This document shows, one piece after another, positions 41,524 through 51,700 of a stretch of DNA of 64,000 nt. The DNA comes from Aphrophora alni (lineage: Eukaryota; Arthropoda; Insecta; Hemiptera; Aphrophoridae). Positions within the stretch are counted from its first letter, which is position 1. Every line of letters begins with the position of its first letter. The notes below the pieces were generated by a model. It saw nothing but the letters and a program-made list of their open reading frames with translations, was not told the DNA's origin and ran no database searches. Both the position numbers and the translations under genes were made by a program. The stretch covers positions 66,886,231-66,950,230 of the forward strand of contig OY740768.1 of the NCBI GenBank assembly GCA_963513935.1, given 5' to 3'.

Positions 41524-41756
41524 ATCCTGTCCTGTTAGTTTGAGTAAAATCTGCCACCTAGCATTGTTTTCTTATTTATATTTGTCGACGTGTTTCCGAG
41601 TTCCTCCATCTTCAAGACCCACTTTAGAACTCCTAAACATGCCGACAAATATAAATAAATAATAAGACAATGCTAGGATTGGCAGAAGATTGTACTCAAA
41701 CTAATTATGTAAATCATAACAGATATAATTATTATAAAAATTTCATCCTGTCCTGT
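41524..41756. mobile_element. Fold-back element flanked by 12-bp direct repeats, Penelope-like
   Basis: A 12-bp direct repeat ATCCTGTCCTGT stands at 41524-41535 and again at 41745-41756. Immediately inside the left copy, TAGTTTGAGTAAAATCT begins an inverted repeat (41536-41589). Its partner is 41641-41703, which ends CTCAAACTA, with a few mismatches and small indels. A 41-bp AT-rich extension separates the right arm from the second direct repeat. The loop carries the GATG-hairpin-GGAAACACGTC motif on the minus strand. Inverted terminal repeats with a short one-sided extension and variable target duplications are characteristic of Penelope-like element copies. That class assignment is inferred; the structure itself is seen. 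Confidence 0.6.
41584..41616 (-). other. Penelope/hammerhead-like motif, copy B
   Basis: On the minus strand CTTGAAGATG is followed by GAG-GAA-CTC (a three-base-pair stem) and GGAAACACGTCGAC. It shares its arrangement with copy A. The core CUGAUGA is degenerate (TTGAAGA), so this is at best a ribozyme relic or relative. Confidence 0.35.
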
Positions 41757-44700
41757 ATCACAATACATATAGTTAAACATTTGAAAGCTAATGAACTTTT
41801 TAAGCAACAAAACGAATATAGAATCTCGTATATAGAGTCTTCTAAAGCCGTATATTTGCATTGTAATATGCAATGATTTATATATACTTAATATGCAAAA
41901 AAGACAGTAAAATATTTAAGGAAGAATGCTTGAAAAACTATAAAAAAAATACATTACCAAATAAATAAGATTCAATACATACGTAATCAAACAGCACTTA
42001 AACGATAAATTACATAACAATTGTGGAGGTGCAAATATATACTACAAAGAGGGCCGGACGTTCGGAGTCACTAAACTGTTCTCGTTATATTTTGCAAAGC
42101 CTAATTTGACAACTAAGTCATTATGTCCTCTTTCTTGCAGTAAGGGATATCAGGAAACACTAGGAAGTATATTCCCAATTCAAAATACAGTTATAACAAC
42201 GATATTAACTGAAGACTTCCAGAAGTCACCTAAGCAACAAACCAGCTTCACAATATTTTATTCGCCCTTTGTTTTAGTTTTACCTGGACCAAACATTATC
42301 TGAATTGTTATAATTTTTATATATGAACCGATTAGGATACAAAATTGAATATTCAAAGAACCATCACAAAACACCATAGACGTACTGCCAAATTAAAAAC
42401 AGACCTTTACCAATTCGAACCAAATTCTTAAAGAACAAAAGTAAAGGAATTATTCTACATCTTTTCTTCGAGCCGTTTACTCAAGTATTCACCTTCAGGG
42501 TATACCTCCCTAGCGCGCCTAGCATAATTGTTTAAAATTATTAATTATGCTAGTTTAACTAATTAAAACGCTATTTAATAATACCAGTTAATTTCCTTAA
42601 GAAAATAAGGCCTCCTCAAGAGGTTTACAGGTTATGTAAAATTTCCCTCGACATCAAAGTTTAATGAGAAAGCTCCAAGTAAAATAAAATAATATCTTAT
42701 GAATTTAAATTAAGCTTATTTCCCAACTTAACCTAAGTTCTCTTATAAAGACTGCATTCTCAGACAAACCTGAGGACGACAAGAGTAAATATTTCTGTAC
42801 AATTAATTAAGCTGTACAAACTTTCGTTTAAAATAAATTGTGCAGTAGATTCGAGAATTCATCTACTTTTAAAAATTACTCTAAAACGGTAATAAACTTG
42901 TTCACTAAAACGAACATTTTGTAATTTTCTTTTTAAACCTTGGGAAAATTATTTTTACTCCTTCATATATTTTCACAAAAGTTCATAAGTTCCTTTTCTG
43001 TACTTTTCACGAAACAAATTAAAGGGAAAACTCAGAAATGTAAAACAAAACAGAATTTTATTTAAAAACAATATTTTCATAAAACTGGACATTTGGTTCT
43101 TGATTTTTTCCAAAATTTTTTTTTCTGCTTTTATAATATCAAAGTTATTTAACTGTTCCAATACTTTTTGAATAACAGAAATATGCATAATAATAAAGAA
43201 CGATTGAAATACGTGTGGCAGCTGGAAACCAAAAGAGTAACAAAAAATACTTTCAACGACGAATCTCAGACATTTTCACATTATTAAAAGAAGTTAATAG
43301 AATAGTTTAACATTTGTTAAATTGTTTTTCCTTATTTTCATCATGACTTACAACTTTAGTTTTGTAAATGATAACCTTTATTTCTTATGATTGATTTTGA
43401 TAGAAAATGAAATTTTAATAAAATTTTATTTTTCTGACATTCATAACTGTTTAGGAGAATATTCACTATAACATTCACTATAAATGCACAACATTTAGGC
43501 CAGCAAGATTCTAACGAGTTACCATTAAACTAAACTAAAATCATTAATCATATTGGGAAAATGGTTGACAATTTAAATTTAAAGAATATCATTTATATTA
43601 CCTATACATTTCCAGCAGGATCGTCATTTTACGTTTTCGAATCTAGAGAAAAAAACTTGCCGCCAATCTTACTTCAATCACTTGGTATAAGCCTATACAT
43701 AAAGACTTCTTTCATATATCACATTTTTAAATAGGTATTCCATCGGAATCATATCTGACTTATCAATGTGATTTTATGAATAGTCAATCGATTTACAGGA
43801 AATCATTAAAATGGAGTTTTTTTGTGGCTAATTTTAATATTTTTAAAACATTGAAAGTAGTTCAAATCACGCCTTCCGTTTTGAACAAAGATATGTTGTT
43901 CATATAATTGACATGTTATACCTGTGGTTTTCCTTGTTACATTTGTATACTTTTAGTTATTTTGACCGCTCAGGCTTATTTTAGCTATGAGCTGCTTTCT
44001 TAAATACTAGTTTTATTCTTAGTTTACAAAATAGTTCTAGGATACTACCCCTCAGTATCGACCCCTCATGTTTTCATGTTGTAGGTTTCACTTGATAACA
44101 AGAGTTGATTCATACTCTTGAAACGTCAGTATTAATTCTGATAAACACGAAATAGAAGAGTACATCAATAATATTGGATATATCTTTTCAGTGTTCCTAA
44201 TGAATTTTAAAAATCTAAAACCACTTTCGAAATGACGAAATTTTAAAATCTCTAAATTTAAATGACGAATGATCGTCATTTATAATTGTAGGATTCATAA
44301 CTCGACACTATAATCACTTAAACGACGCAGCTAAATGTTAAAATAATTTAATATCTTAAATAAACAATATGACGTTTTAAAAAGAAAGAGAGTACAGCTG
44401 GATACGTTATAAAAACATAATGTAAGTAATCGCCAAGTAATAACATGACCCTAGTGATATATGGAATAATTTATATCCCCAACTAAAGTCTAGCGCACAG
44501 TTCAAACTTTAGTTGGAAACTTACTTTAAATTCTGCTTAGAATTTACAATCTCAACTACAACTTGCGGCTCTGATAGTACGTGCTTGGCATTGTCGCTGA
44601 ATCGTAGGACACTGATTTTACATATATGTGATCACTATATTGTTAATATATTCTGGCAAGATAGAATTGAAATATCTCTTGTTGTTTTGGGTATACGCTC

Positions 44701-44929
44701 ATTTGACAACCTCATCCATGTTCGTATTAGGTTCTACATAAGAAAGAGCTACGACGAATAAAACCTACCTTACAATCTAAATTCGACTAAAATTCTTACT
44801 ACTAGATCTAATACTACGGATTCGTTTCAAATTTTGAGGTTAAGTTTCTAAAATTTGTTTTAACATTCTCGTTATTTTTTAAAGCAGGATTGGGCTAGTA
44901 TGGGACGTTGTAGTCGGGAAAAATATAAA
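41757..44929. other. AT-rich sequence; no gene recognised
   Basis: Frames at 41673-41876 (both strands), 42106-42303, 42973-43188, 44088-44279 and 44513-44761 are short, AT-driven and unrecognised. The last has slightly more mixed composition but no motif. Confidence 0.5.
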
Positions 44930-45590
44930 TTTGAAATTTAAGACCTGGCAGTAGTGTTATGTAGCAATGAAATTAACTGCGACATCGAGAGATCTATCTT
45001 GCCCTTCCCCTTCTACTTCTTCTAATACAGGAACTCCTGTCTATAAAAGCCATCCAGCCCTAAATCGTTTAGGAAGTCCAACACTTGTAGGGGTTGAGGG
45101 ATATATCCTCTACATCAATCTAACCCTTCTGTGCATTACTGCATAACATTCGACTAATAGATGGTGTGGGGTCTCCTCTCCTCTTAAAAGAAACTGCAGG
45201 ACCCATCATTTTATATTCCGATCCTTTTAAGGTGTTCCCTAAGTCAACAATGCCCCCTGTCAGCGTTTTCAGTTTCTCTCTAGATAGCATGATGAATGCT
45301 CTCAACTTTCACATCCTACCCCTAGGAGCTTATCTTAGCCCTGGTATTTTCCCCCATAAATGGGCTATACGGTCCTTCTTCTTTCTTTACTACTTCCTTG
45401 ATTGAAGTAAGCATCTCCAAAGCCATAAAAAGGTTTTGGACCTATGAGAAAGGTACTCTCGCAACTTTATTCGTATGTTACTTTATTGTATTTGCCTGTC
45501 GTTGAATCTCCCTACTTAATTCCATACCATCTTAGACCTGATGATTGGAGAGCTCAGCGCTTTGATGCCGTCTTGGTTTGTATGAAATTA
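44930..45590 (-). pseudogene. Decayed Jockey-type non-LTR retrotransposon 3' end (RNase H), copy 1
   Basis: Reading the minus strand from 45585 downward, TNQDGIKAL then SSPIIRSKMVW matches the DSQAAIKAL...SKxVWEC segment of the RNase H domain found after the reverse transcriptase in Jockey-group elements. Further on, LSREKLKTLTGGIVDLGNTL matches the LSRxxLRxLTGLLTGHCxL segment. GEETPHHLLVECYAVMHRR then matches the conserved ETPxHLLCECxAL segment after RNase H. Several stops and frame changes lie between them, so the copy is dead. About 190 bp of 3' untranslated tail follow, ending near 44930. Nothing recognisable as reverse transcriptase lies upstream of 45590, which fits 5' truncation. A related copy is at 49820-50090. 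Confidence 0.8.
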
Positions 45591-47900
45591 TGAAGCCTAA
45601 ACAATAACTTTGATATTTTAGTATTAGTTTCAAGTTATTTTCCTAAACTTAATCTTATGCGTAATGTTATTGATATAAAATTATATGGTATGATTGGTAT
45701 TAACCGACGCAGACTTGCCAAATCAATGAACTATAATAAAATAAACTGAGCATATAGTTTTAATAAATTAACTCTATTCATAATGGACTTGCCGTTTGAG
45801 GTTCTTAAATGTGAACTTCGTAGTTGGTTTATAAAAAATTCATTTTACTCGAATAACGAATGCCTCGAGCAGTTAGCTAACTTTAAGAATTTACGTTTTA
45901 CGACTTTCGATATAATTGGATTGTGTGTTGTTGTTTTCTGTTGCCCGTCTTACTTGTTATTCATTTTATTTGCTTTACTTTAGGTCTGATCTGAGATTAT
46001 TTTATTTAAAAGTTATTGACTATATTTTCTCTTCATGGATATTATCTTGTGTGTTCCCCCCCCCCATACGAATTGTTACATCGGTTTCGTCATGTTGAGA
46101 CTTCGTTATTTAAGTTATGAAAATTCACGTTTGGTTACAATTTGAAAATATCTTCAATTAATACCTACAATCAATGTAAATAATTTTTTAAGGACTTGAA
46201 ATACCCTTACATGAAAATGATGTAATTTATTTATTTATTTTATTTTTTTGCGAAGTTGGAGAAAAAAGTGGCGTTTAGGCTATAGAAAATATATTTCTTA
46301 ATACTAAAATAAAGGCAATATTTTATAACAATAGAAGCAACATTTATCTTAATAAAATCTGACTACAGATGGTCTTCAAGTACGGTACGTAATAAAAAAT
46401 TTATTTGAATTCTATCAACTATATTTGTACTGAGTATCTTCCATAATCCTTGAAAGAAAGAAAAACATATATAACTAACATCGATATAATTTTTCAGTTT
46501 TATGCTGCACAATAAATGACATTTTGTCTTTATAAATAACTGAAAGACCTTGAAGAATCCTCTATAATTATAATTATGTACCATATTATTATTCTGCAAC
46601 AAGATTTACTGTTTAATCGTACACAACAGGTTACTAAGAACAACAACACTTTATATCAATAAATTATACTCCTGCTTCCCTTAGTTTAAAACTATTTAAT
46701 TTGAGTTCGTATAGAAATGTCATTTGAATAGAATCTACCCGGAGTGTGTTTATTTTTTAATCACTGCTGTGTACAGATCGGCCAGGCATGGGGATGCGCT
46801 ATACATATTGTATGCCATAGGAAGGGTTGTGGTCTTACTGAGTTACGACCCTTGCGAGGATGCGGTCAGCTTTCTTATTAAACATATGTCAGTCAGCTTT
46901 CCGTTTCTCCTACATTTTTAATACAATATAATCTGCAAAGCTGTACGTACGTTTTATAATGCCGAGTTTTCATCAATGCCGTGGGACAGTGTACAATAAT
47001 TTTCATCTATTAAAATATAAATAATACTCGTTAATTTTATTTAAGTACACACATTTTAAAATAATATCGACTAAACGAAACATGTTTATAACAAATAAAT
47101 CAAATCTGTCATTATACATTATTTAAAAACAATGAATCAGAAAAACCACAGTTAGGAGTTAAATAGTCGAAATTTACTATGATAAACATAGAAACAGTTC
47201 TTAAACATAGGATCATTAACTGGGTACAATATGTTATAAGATTTTCATATGAAAAATAAGCTATTGTGTCAATCCTTACGGTACACCTCAGACCAGTAAA
47301 ATAGATCTATATATAGGGTGAGTGTTTAGTATTATACTGGACAAATTCGTTATAGTTTTAAAATGGCAATTACATTGTTTGTTGAAAGCTTGACGTGTAA
47401 ACATATTTAGTCTAATATTTATCTATAAACAGTGCACAAACATTGTTCTATGTGTCTGACACAAAACCAAAACCTAACCAAACTAAAAGTAATCATCGCC
47501 ATTTCACCAAAAAGACAGCTTTGGAAATTTAAGAAGAATGAAATGTGTAATTTTCTACAGCACAAACGGAAATAATTATTTTAATCAAATATATCACCAG
47601 GCGTTTTGCCTCCATTTTTAATAACAATACATTTGGATTTTTGGATAATTCCTACTAAGGAAACAAAGTCCAGCCTACCATCACTCGCAGTAGACCTCTG
47701 GGTGATCCCTACCATTAATCTGAAATACACTACCGTGGAAAAATCTCGAATAGTCTTGGATCATCTGGTTTCGGAGTATTTAATTATAATGTGATTGAAA
47801 AAGCAGGGCACCATTTTAGTGTTCGATTAACATAAAGTGAATAACATGTTCCTTTTTTTATTAGTGCCTAGTTTAAAGTCTTTAGCTAATATTTACTGTT
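45591..47900. other. AT-rich sequence; no gene recognised
   Basis: Frames at 45783-45983, 46363-46602, 46724-46921 and 47606-47794 show no recognisable domain. The one at 46724 has slightly higher GC. A run of ten C lies near 46057. Confidence 0.5.
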
Positions 47901-48900
47901 TTGAGTGATTTTTTTGTTGATTATGTTTTGTATCTCAAAATAAATAAGTGGTTGAAAACTGGAACTCTTAAGAGAGCTACAACCAGCATTGAACTTCAAT
48001 TTACAGATTCGGCAGCGTCAAGTACTTCGAAACATTCTGACAATTTACAAGCGATAAAAAACCAGGGTGCAGTGAGTGTTAGGGCTGTTCTGGCGGTAAT
48101 AGTGAAAGTTTAGACTATTAAAAACATTCAAAACATCAGTCCTCTACCAAAGAAGAGAAAATATTGTGATAAATAAATTAAATATGGATGTTATTTCATT
48201 CACGGGAGATGAAGACTGTCTAAAACCACTTTGCCTTGTTTGTGAGGAAATATTGACTAACGGTAGCATGCGACCATCTTTTTTAATTCCCCATTTAGAG
48301 ACAAAAACTATCAAAATTTATAAACAAAAAGATGTTAGTTTTTCCAGCGACTATTAAATGGTCCTAATATAACATCTTGTATGTTATCTGCAAACAAACT
48401 AAATGAGAATGCGGTTGGAGCAGCGTAAAGAATAAGTTACCTATTGCTAAAAGCTGTAAAAACCATATAATCCCGCTCACTGCATCTCCTTGTATCAAAG
48501 ATGCTGTTCAATGCGTGATCGCAAATTAATACTTATACATTCTCAAACAATACAGTTTCTCGGAGAATGTCTAGCGACAAGAAGAGTCTCTTCTTTTCAA
48601 TACATATGGATGAAAGCAATGATTTTCCACAATCTGTCAATTTTACTTGATATTGCAAGATAATTGAATGGTAATAGTTTAATGTGGGATAATCTCAAAG
48701 GACAGGTGAGGTTATATTCAATGTCATTCAGGATTATTTCTGTGAAAAAGAAATTGATTGCAGTAGTGTTTGTATGAATGATGGAAATCGATGTCTGAAT
48801 GTTATACTGGTTTACGCCGTCCCATCAGAGAAGTCCTTCCCTCTATTAAGGAGCCATTGCTGTAGTCATAGACAAGGCCTATCTTTACGGATTGTTAAAA
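47901..48900 (+). pseudogene. hAT transposase (ZBED5/SCAND3-like) N-terminal half, decayed
   Basis: The plus strand carries, in order, family landmarks broken by stops and frameshifts. KINKWLKTGTLKR resembles the N-terminal leader. PKKRKYCDK precedes a BED-type zinc finger with KPLCLVCEEILTNGSMRPS and HLETK, where the second zinc histidine is replaced by T. Then come ISYLLLKAVK, FSNNTVSRRM, FFSIHMDESNDFPQ (the conserved DES block, D at 48609) and VIQDYFCEKEIDCSSVCMND, aligned with the VCTDGA block. The last is RSHCCSHRQGL, matching the HCxIHRxAL block near 48850-48880. Homology stops near 48900. hAT transposases cut and paste DNA elements; this copy cannot make one. No terminal inverted repeat was found beside it. 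Confidence 0.85.
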
Positions 48901-49165
48901 GTCATGGCAATATGTGTTAGGTTAGGTAGACACATTGGTAAAGGTTCATGGAAATATGCATTGTGTTGGTAGATACATTGGTAAAACTCATCCCAATATT
49001 TATTTTTAGGTAGATAGATTGGTAAAAGTCAAGGCAATATGCGTTGGGTTGCGTTACGTTAGGAAGACGCATTATTAAAAACCGTGACAAAATGTGTTAG
49101 GTTAGGTAGACACGCTGGAAAAAGAATTTCGATTTATGTTAGGCTAACCTAGGTTGGTTAGACAC
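48895..49165. repeat. Degenerate 40-55-bp tandem repeat containing GTTAGGTTAGG
   Basis: About five or six diverged units resembling GTCATGGCAATATGTGTTAG, each followed by GGTAGACACATTGGTAAAA, begin directly after the hAT remnant. GTTAGGTTAGGTAGACAC recurs at about 48917 and 49099, with decayed versions between and after. The spacing is irregular, so this is an old minisatellite. Confidence 0.6.
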
Positions 49166-49819
49166 ACTATGCTGGGTCATAACAATATAAGCGAGGTGTG
49201 TTTTATTTTTTTTTTTATACCTATTACACATTTTAATAATGTCGTATTTCATATGAAATCTATATACATTTTACTTTGAAAGTAAATTTGTATTTTATAA
49301 CTAAATTAAATTTGAACTCTCGAACCATCCCCACGGTGTTCGCAAATTTATTTTACTTCATACTTTTCCACTTTCTCTTTGACAAAACCTTTCTTTAAGT
49401 TTTAAATAACAACTCATGGATTCAAGCATTTCATTTTGACGGGCTAGTAGTGAATCTTGTTTCAAAGAGACGGATTAAACAAGAAGGTCTTTTTAATTAT
49501 TGTGATCGGGTATTACGCTTTCATGCTGTGTTTAACGTCTCTGGTTTGGAATTTTATTCATTACCGATATTGAATTTGTAAAGTATTTACGTCTTCTTTA
49601 CACCCGCGTCACGTTATACCAAGTCCTATGTAAAATACAGTTTTAATCGAAATTGGCCTATACACAATTATGTATATTAATATCTGTAATATTGAAGTAT
49701 TTATAGTGAGTAAATAAATAGTATTACAGATGCAAATGGTACTTAATGAATTTAATATTAGAAATTAAAACGTATCGATGAGTCGAATAAATAACTTAAA
49801 TAAGTTTGGATAAAGAGTT
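49166..49819. other. AT-rich sequence; no gene seen
   Basis: Unique AT-rich DNA with no recognisable element between the minisatellite and the second non-LTR copy. Confidence 0.55.
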
Positions 49820-50090
49820 TTTACATCGACCTCTACAGCTCTGTTAAGCCACCTTACTTCTTCTAACTCCCATCTATAGAAGGCCCTTGAGTCCCAATTA
49901 TTTTACGAAGTGCAACACATAATGACGGTCAAGAGTAGGTATCTTCTTTACATCAATCTGGTACTTTAACAGACTTCCAGCCCTTTTGTGCATTACTGCA
50001 TGGCATTTGACTAAAGATGGTGTGGGGTCCTACACCCCTTCTTGGCAGAACCTACATGTTTCATTATTTTCTATTCCGATCGTTATAAAG
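49820..50090 (-). pseudogene. Decayed Jockey-type non-LTR 3' end, copy 2, cut by a hAT terminus
   Basis: In one minus-strand frame from 50089 the sequence reads ENNETCRFCQEGV, a stop, then DPTPSLVKCHAVMHKRAG. This matches the conserved CRxC...ETPxHLLCECxAL segment after RNase H. The nucleotide sequence aligns with copy 1: GCATTACTGCATNNCATT, GATGGTGTGGGGTC, ATTCCGATC and a shared TACATCAATCT in the tail. Similarity ends exactly at 50090, where CAGTGGTTCTCAAAC, a hAT-like end, begins. Copy 1 continues through this position. The domain is therefore interrupted by insertion. Confidence 0.75.
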
Positions 50091-50110
50091 CAGTGGTTCT
50101 CAAACTTTTT
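50091..50110 (+). other. hAT-like terminal inverted repeat (single end)
   Basis: CAGTGGTTCTCAAACTTTTT resembles a hAT end. No matching inverse copy (AGTTTGAGAACCACTG) was found in the window by reading. Confidence 0.5.
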
Positions 50111-50527
50111 CCTCTCCCGTAGTCATTGATTAGACTTTTCATTTATAAGTTCTCCCTCCTCTCATAAAACACTCACCCATCCCTCCACGCAAATAACTTT
50201 GTTTGTGTTAGTAATATTCTTCGGTTAGCTATACAAATAATTCAAATTAAATGAATGACATTTATAGGCTTTTATTTTACATTATAATCTATTTCAATGG
50301 TTTGTAGAAGCCTAACATCAAAACAAATTAAATCAGCATTAAACTAATTTTTAACCACTTTAACTTATGAAATTTCATAACAATTATTTATTTTGACAAA
50401 CATAAGTCTTTAAAAGTAACTTTTAGTAATTTCAACACGAATCTTGAACTTTCACGGAGTTGAGTTTTTCTTAATGTACGCATTAGACAAGAACGCTCTT
50501 TTTACAATCTCTTTGTTCGTGATAGGT

Positions 50528-51108
50528 AATATACCATGTGTCCAAAAAGTCCCACCCCCATTTATTATTATTTTTATTAATGGAAATAGACAGATTTGCT
50601 TTGGGGAAAGTTTAAATAACCAAAGGAGGAGTTTTTTGAAGTATCAAAATTTTCAACCCTTACTCCCAAAATGGGGTTGTTTGGGGGTAAGTCAAGAATT
50701 TTAAATAGCAATCTCTATTGAGTGATGCCTCATTTTAAAGGCCTTTTAAAAATACGAATAATGGCGCAAACTAGAGGTCTCTAAGTTCATCCTACCCAAC
50801 ATAGCGTCCAATCAAATTGTAAATGTTAACCTACAAACTCCGGTTGTTTTTATTACATTACAAAGTTCTCTATGTTGGTAAAATGATAGTAAGAGCCCTA
50901 CCTTGTTTTTTTTAGCTCGGATTAGTTCTGGAAATGGCTACCATTTACTTTTTGGCAGAAATAGATTCTGGACTCAAAAGCTTGTTGTAGCCTACATTTC
51001 GTAACATTTCCGGTGTAATTATTAACGTAAAATTCACAATTCAATTGGTCGCTAAAATTCTGACAATTTACAAAGAGGGGGTGGGACTTTTTGGACACAT
51101 GGTATATT
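50528..51108. mobile_element. Non-autonomous mariner/Tc1-type MITE with perfect 32-bp inverted repeats
   Basis: 50528-50559 (starting AATATACCATGTGTCCAAAA) is the exact reverse complement of 51077-51108. Ends read as TACCATG...CATGGTA flanked by TA on both sides, which fits TA target duplication by the IS630/Tc1/mariner superfamily. The 581-bp body has no transposase frame; the frame at 50444-50704 is incidental. Perfect ends suggest a recent insertion compared with the decayed elements around it. It lies within the span assigned to the hAT remnant. Confidence 0.85.
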
Positions 51109-51289
51109 GTATTGCTTTATCACTCACTGAGCCCTTGGTGCTCCCCAAAAGTCAATGACATTTCTTTTTTTGAAATCCGATTGTAAAGAAGAATCAGTTG
51201 AAAGTTCAATCAATCTATCTTATCAGAAACTGATAATTTTTCAGCTTGTTCAAAGGACAATTGTTCAAACATTAAAAGGATTTGTGATA

Positions 51290-51693
51290 CAGTTATCAGC
51301 ACTATTTTATTTCGGAAAATGCCCTATTAAGTGAGCTGTTTACAATTTTCTTCGCAATTTCAGTTCGTTCAACTGTAAAACGCCTCAAAAACTTCACACT
51401 GGTCTTTTGTAATAAAATATTCCCAAAAATCCACTTTCTTGATCATAGTCTCATTTTTGTCAAACAACTTAAAGATGATTACAGAACTGTTCTGTAGTCC
51501 CAAGCTTAGAGACTAAATAAATTTATTTATCTCTGAAAAAATATCAGATAAATACACAACCTTTTGAAGTCATTCATTTTCATGTAACTTAGAGGTTAAC
51601 TCAACAGGGTGATCTAAAGAGAAAAACTTTAACTTCATGTCTCAATTCAAACAATCATAACTACTTTCCTCGTGAAATTCACCTCACGTCTGT
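51290..51693 (-). pseudogene. hAT transposase (ZBED5/SCAND3-like) C-terminal region, decayed
   Basis: One minus-strand frame from 51693 to about 51364 reads through roughly 110 codons with five stops. It contains DMKLKFFSLDHPVELTSKLH, LQKVVYLSDIFSEINKF and KKVDFWEYF. This is the LFL...LxxLAYLADIFxxLNxLNxxLQG...KxxxFxxKLxxW block typical of the C-terminal half of ZBED5-like hAT transposases. QT*GEF at the start fits the TEVRWLSRG segment. At least one of the five stops appears to replace a tryptophan. Upstream of 51700 homology ends, so the N-terminal half is missing. The downstream part degrades towards 51290. It belongs to the same transposase type as 47901-48900 but has opposite orientation. 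Confidence 0.8.
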
Positions 51694-51700
51694 TTAAGAG

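Larger units (their letters stand above)
50091..51700. mobile_element. hAT element remnant containing a mariner-type MITE
   Basis: The left end starts CAGTGGTTCTCAAACTTTTT, the type of terminus seen in Charlie/Tip100-like hAT elements. The right part holds hAT transposase C-terminal sequence on the minus strand (51290-51693), the correct orientation for 50091 to be the element's 3' end. The 8 bases before the end (TTATAAAG) would be the target duplication, but I could not find the partner end, so the right limit is unknown. A 581-bp MITE is inserted at 50528-51108. Confidence 0.6.

Noticed and set aside
44513..44761. Similarity between the frames at 44513-44761 and 56467-56709 (both contain RIRFY).
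   Set aside because: The match is limited to a few residues and does not extend in the DNA.
48917..48927. Telomeric TTAGG repeat.
   Set aside because: Only two consecutive TTAGG units inside a diverged minisatellite; not a telomere.
50444..50704. An 86-codon plus-strand frame.
   Set aside because: It runs across the left end of the MITE and has no coding features.
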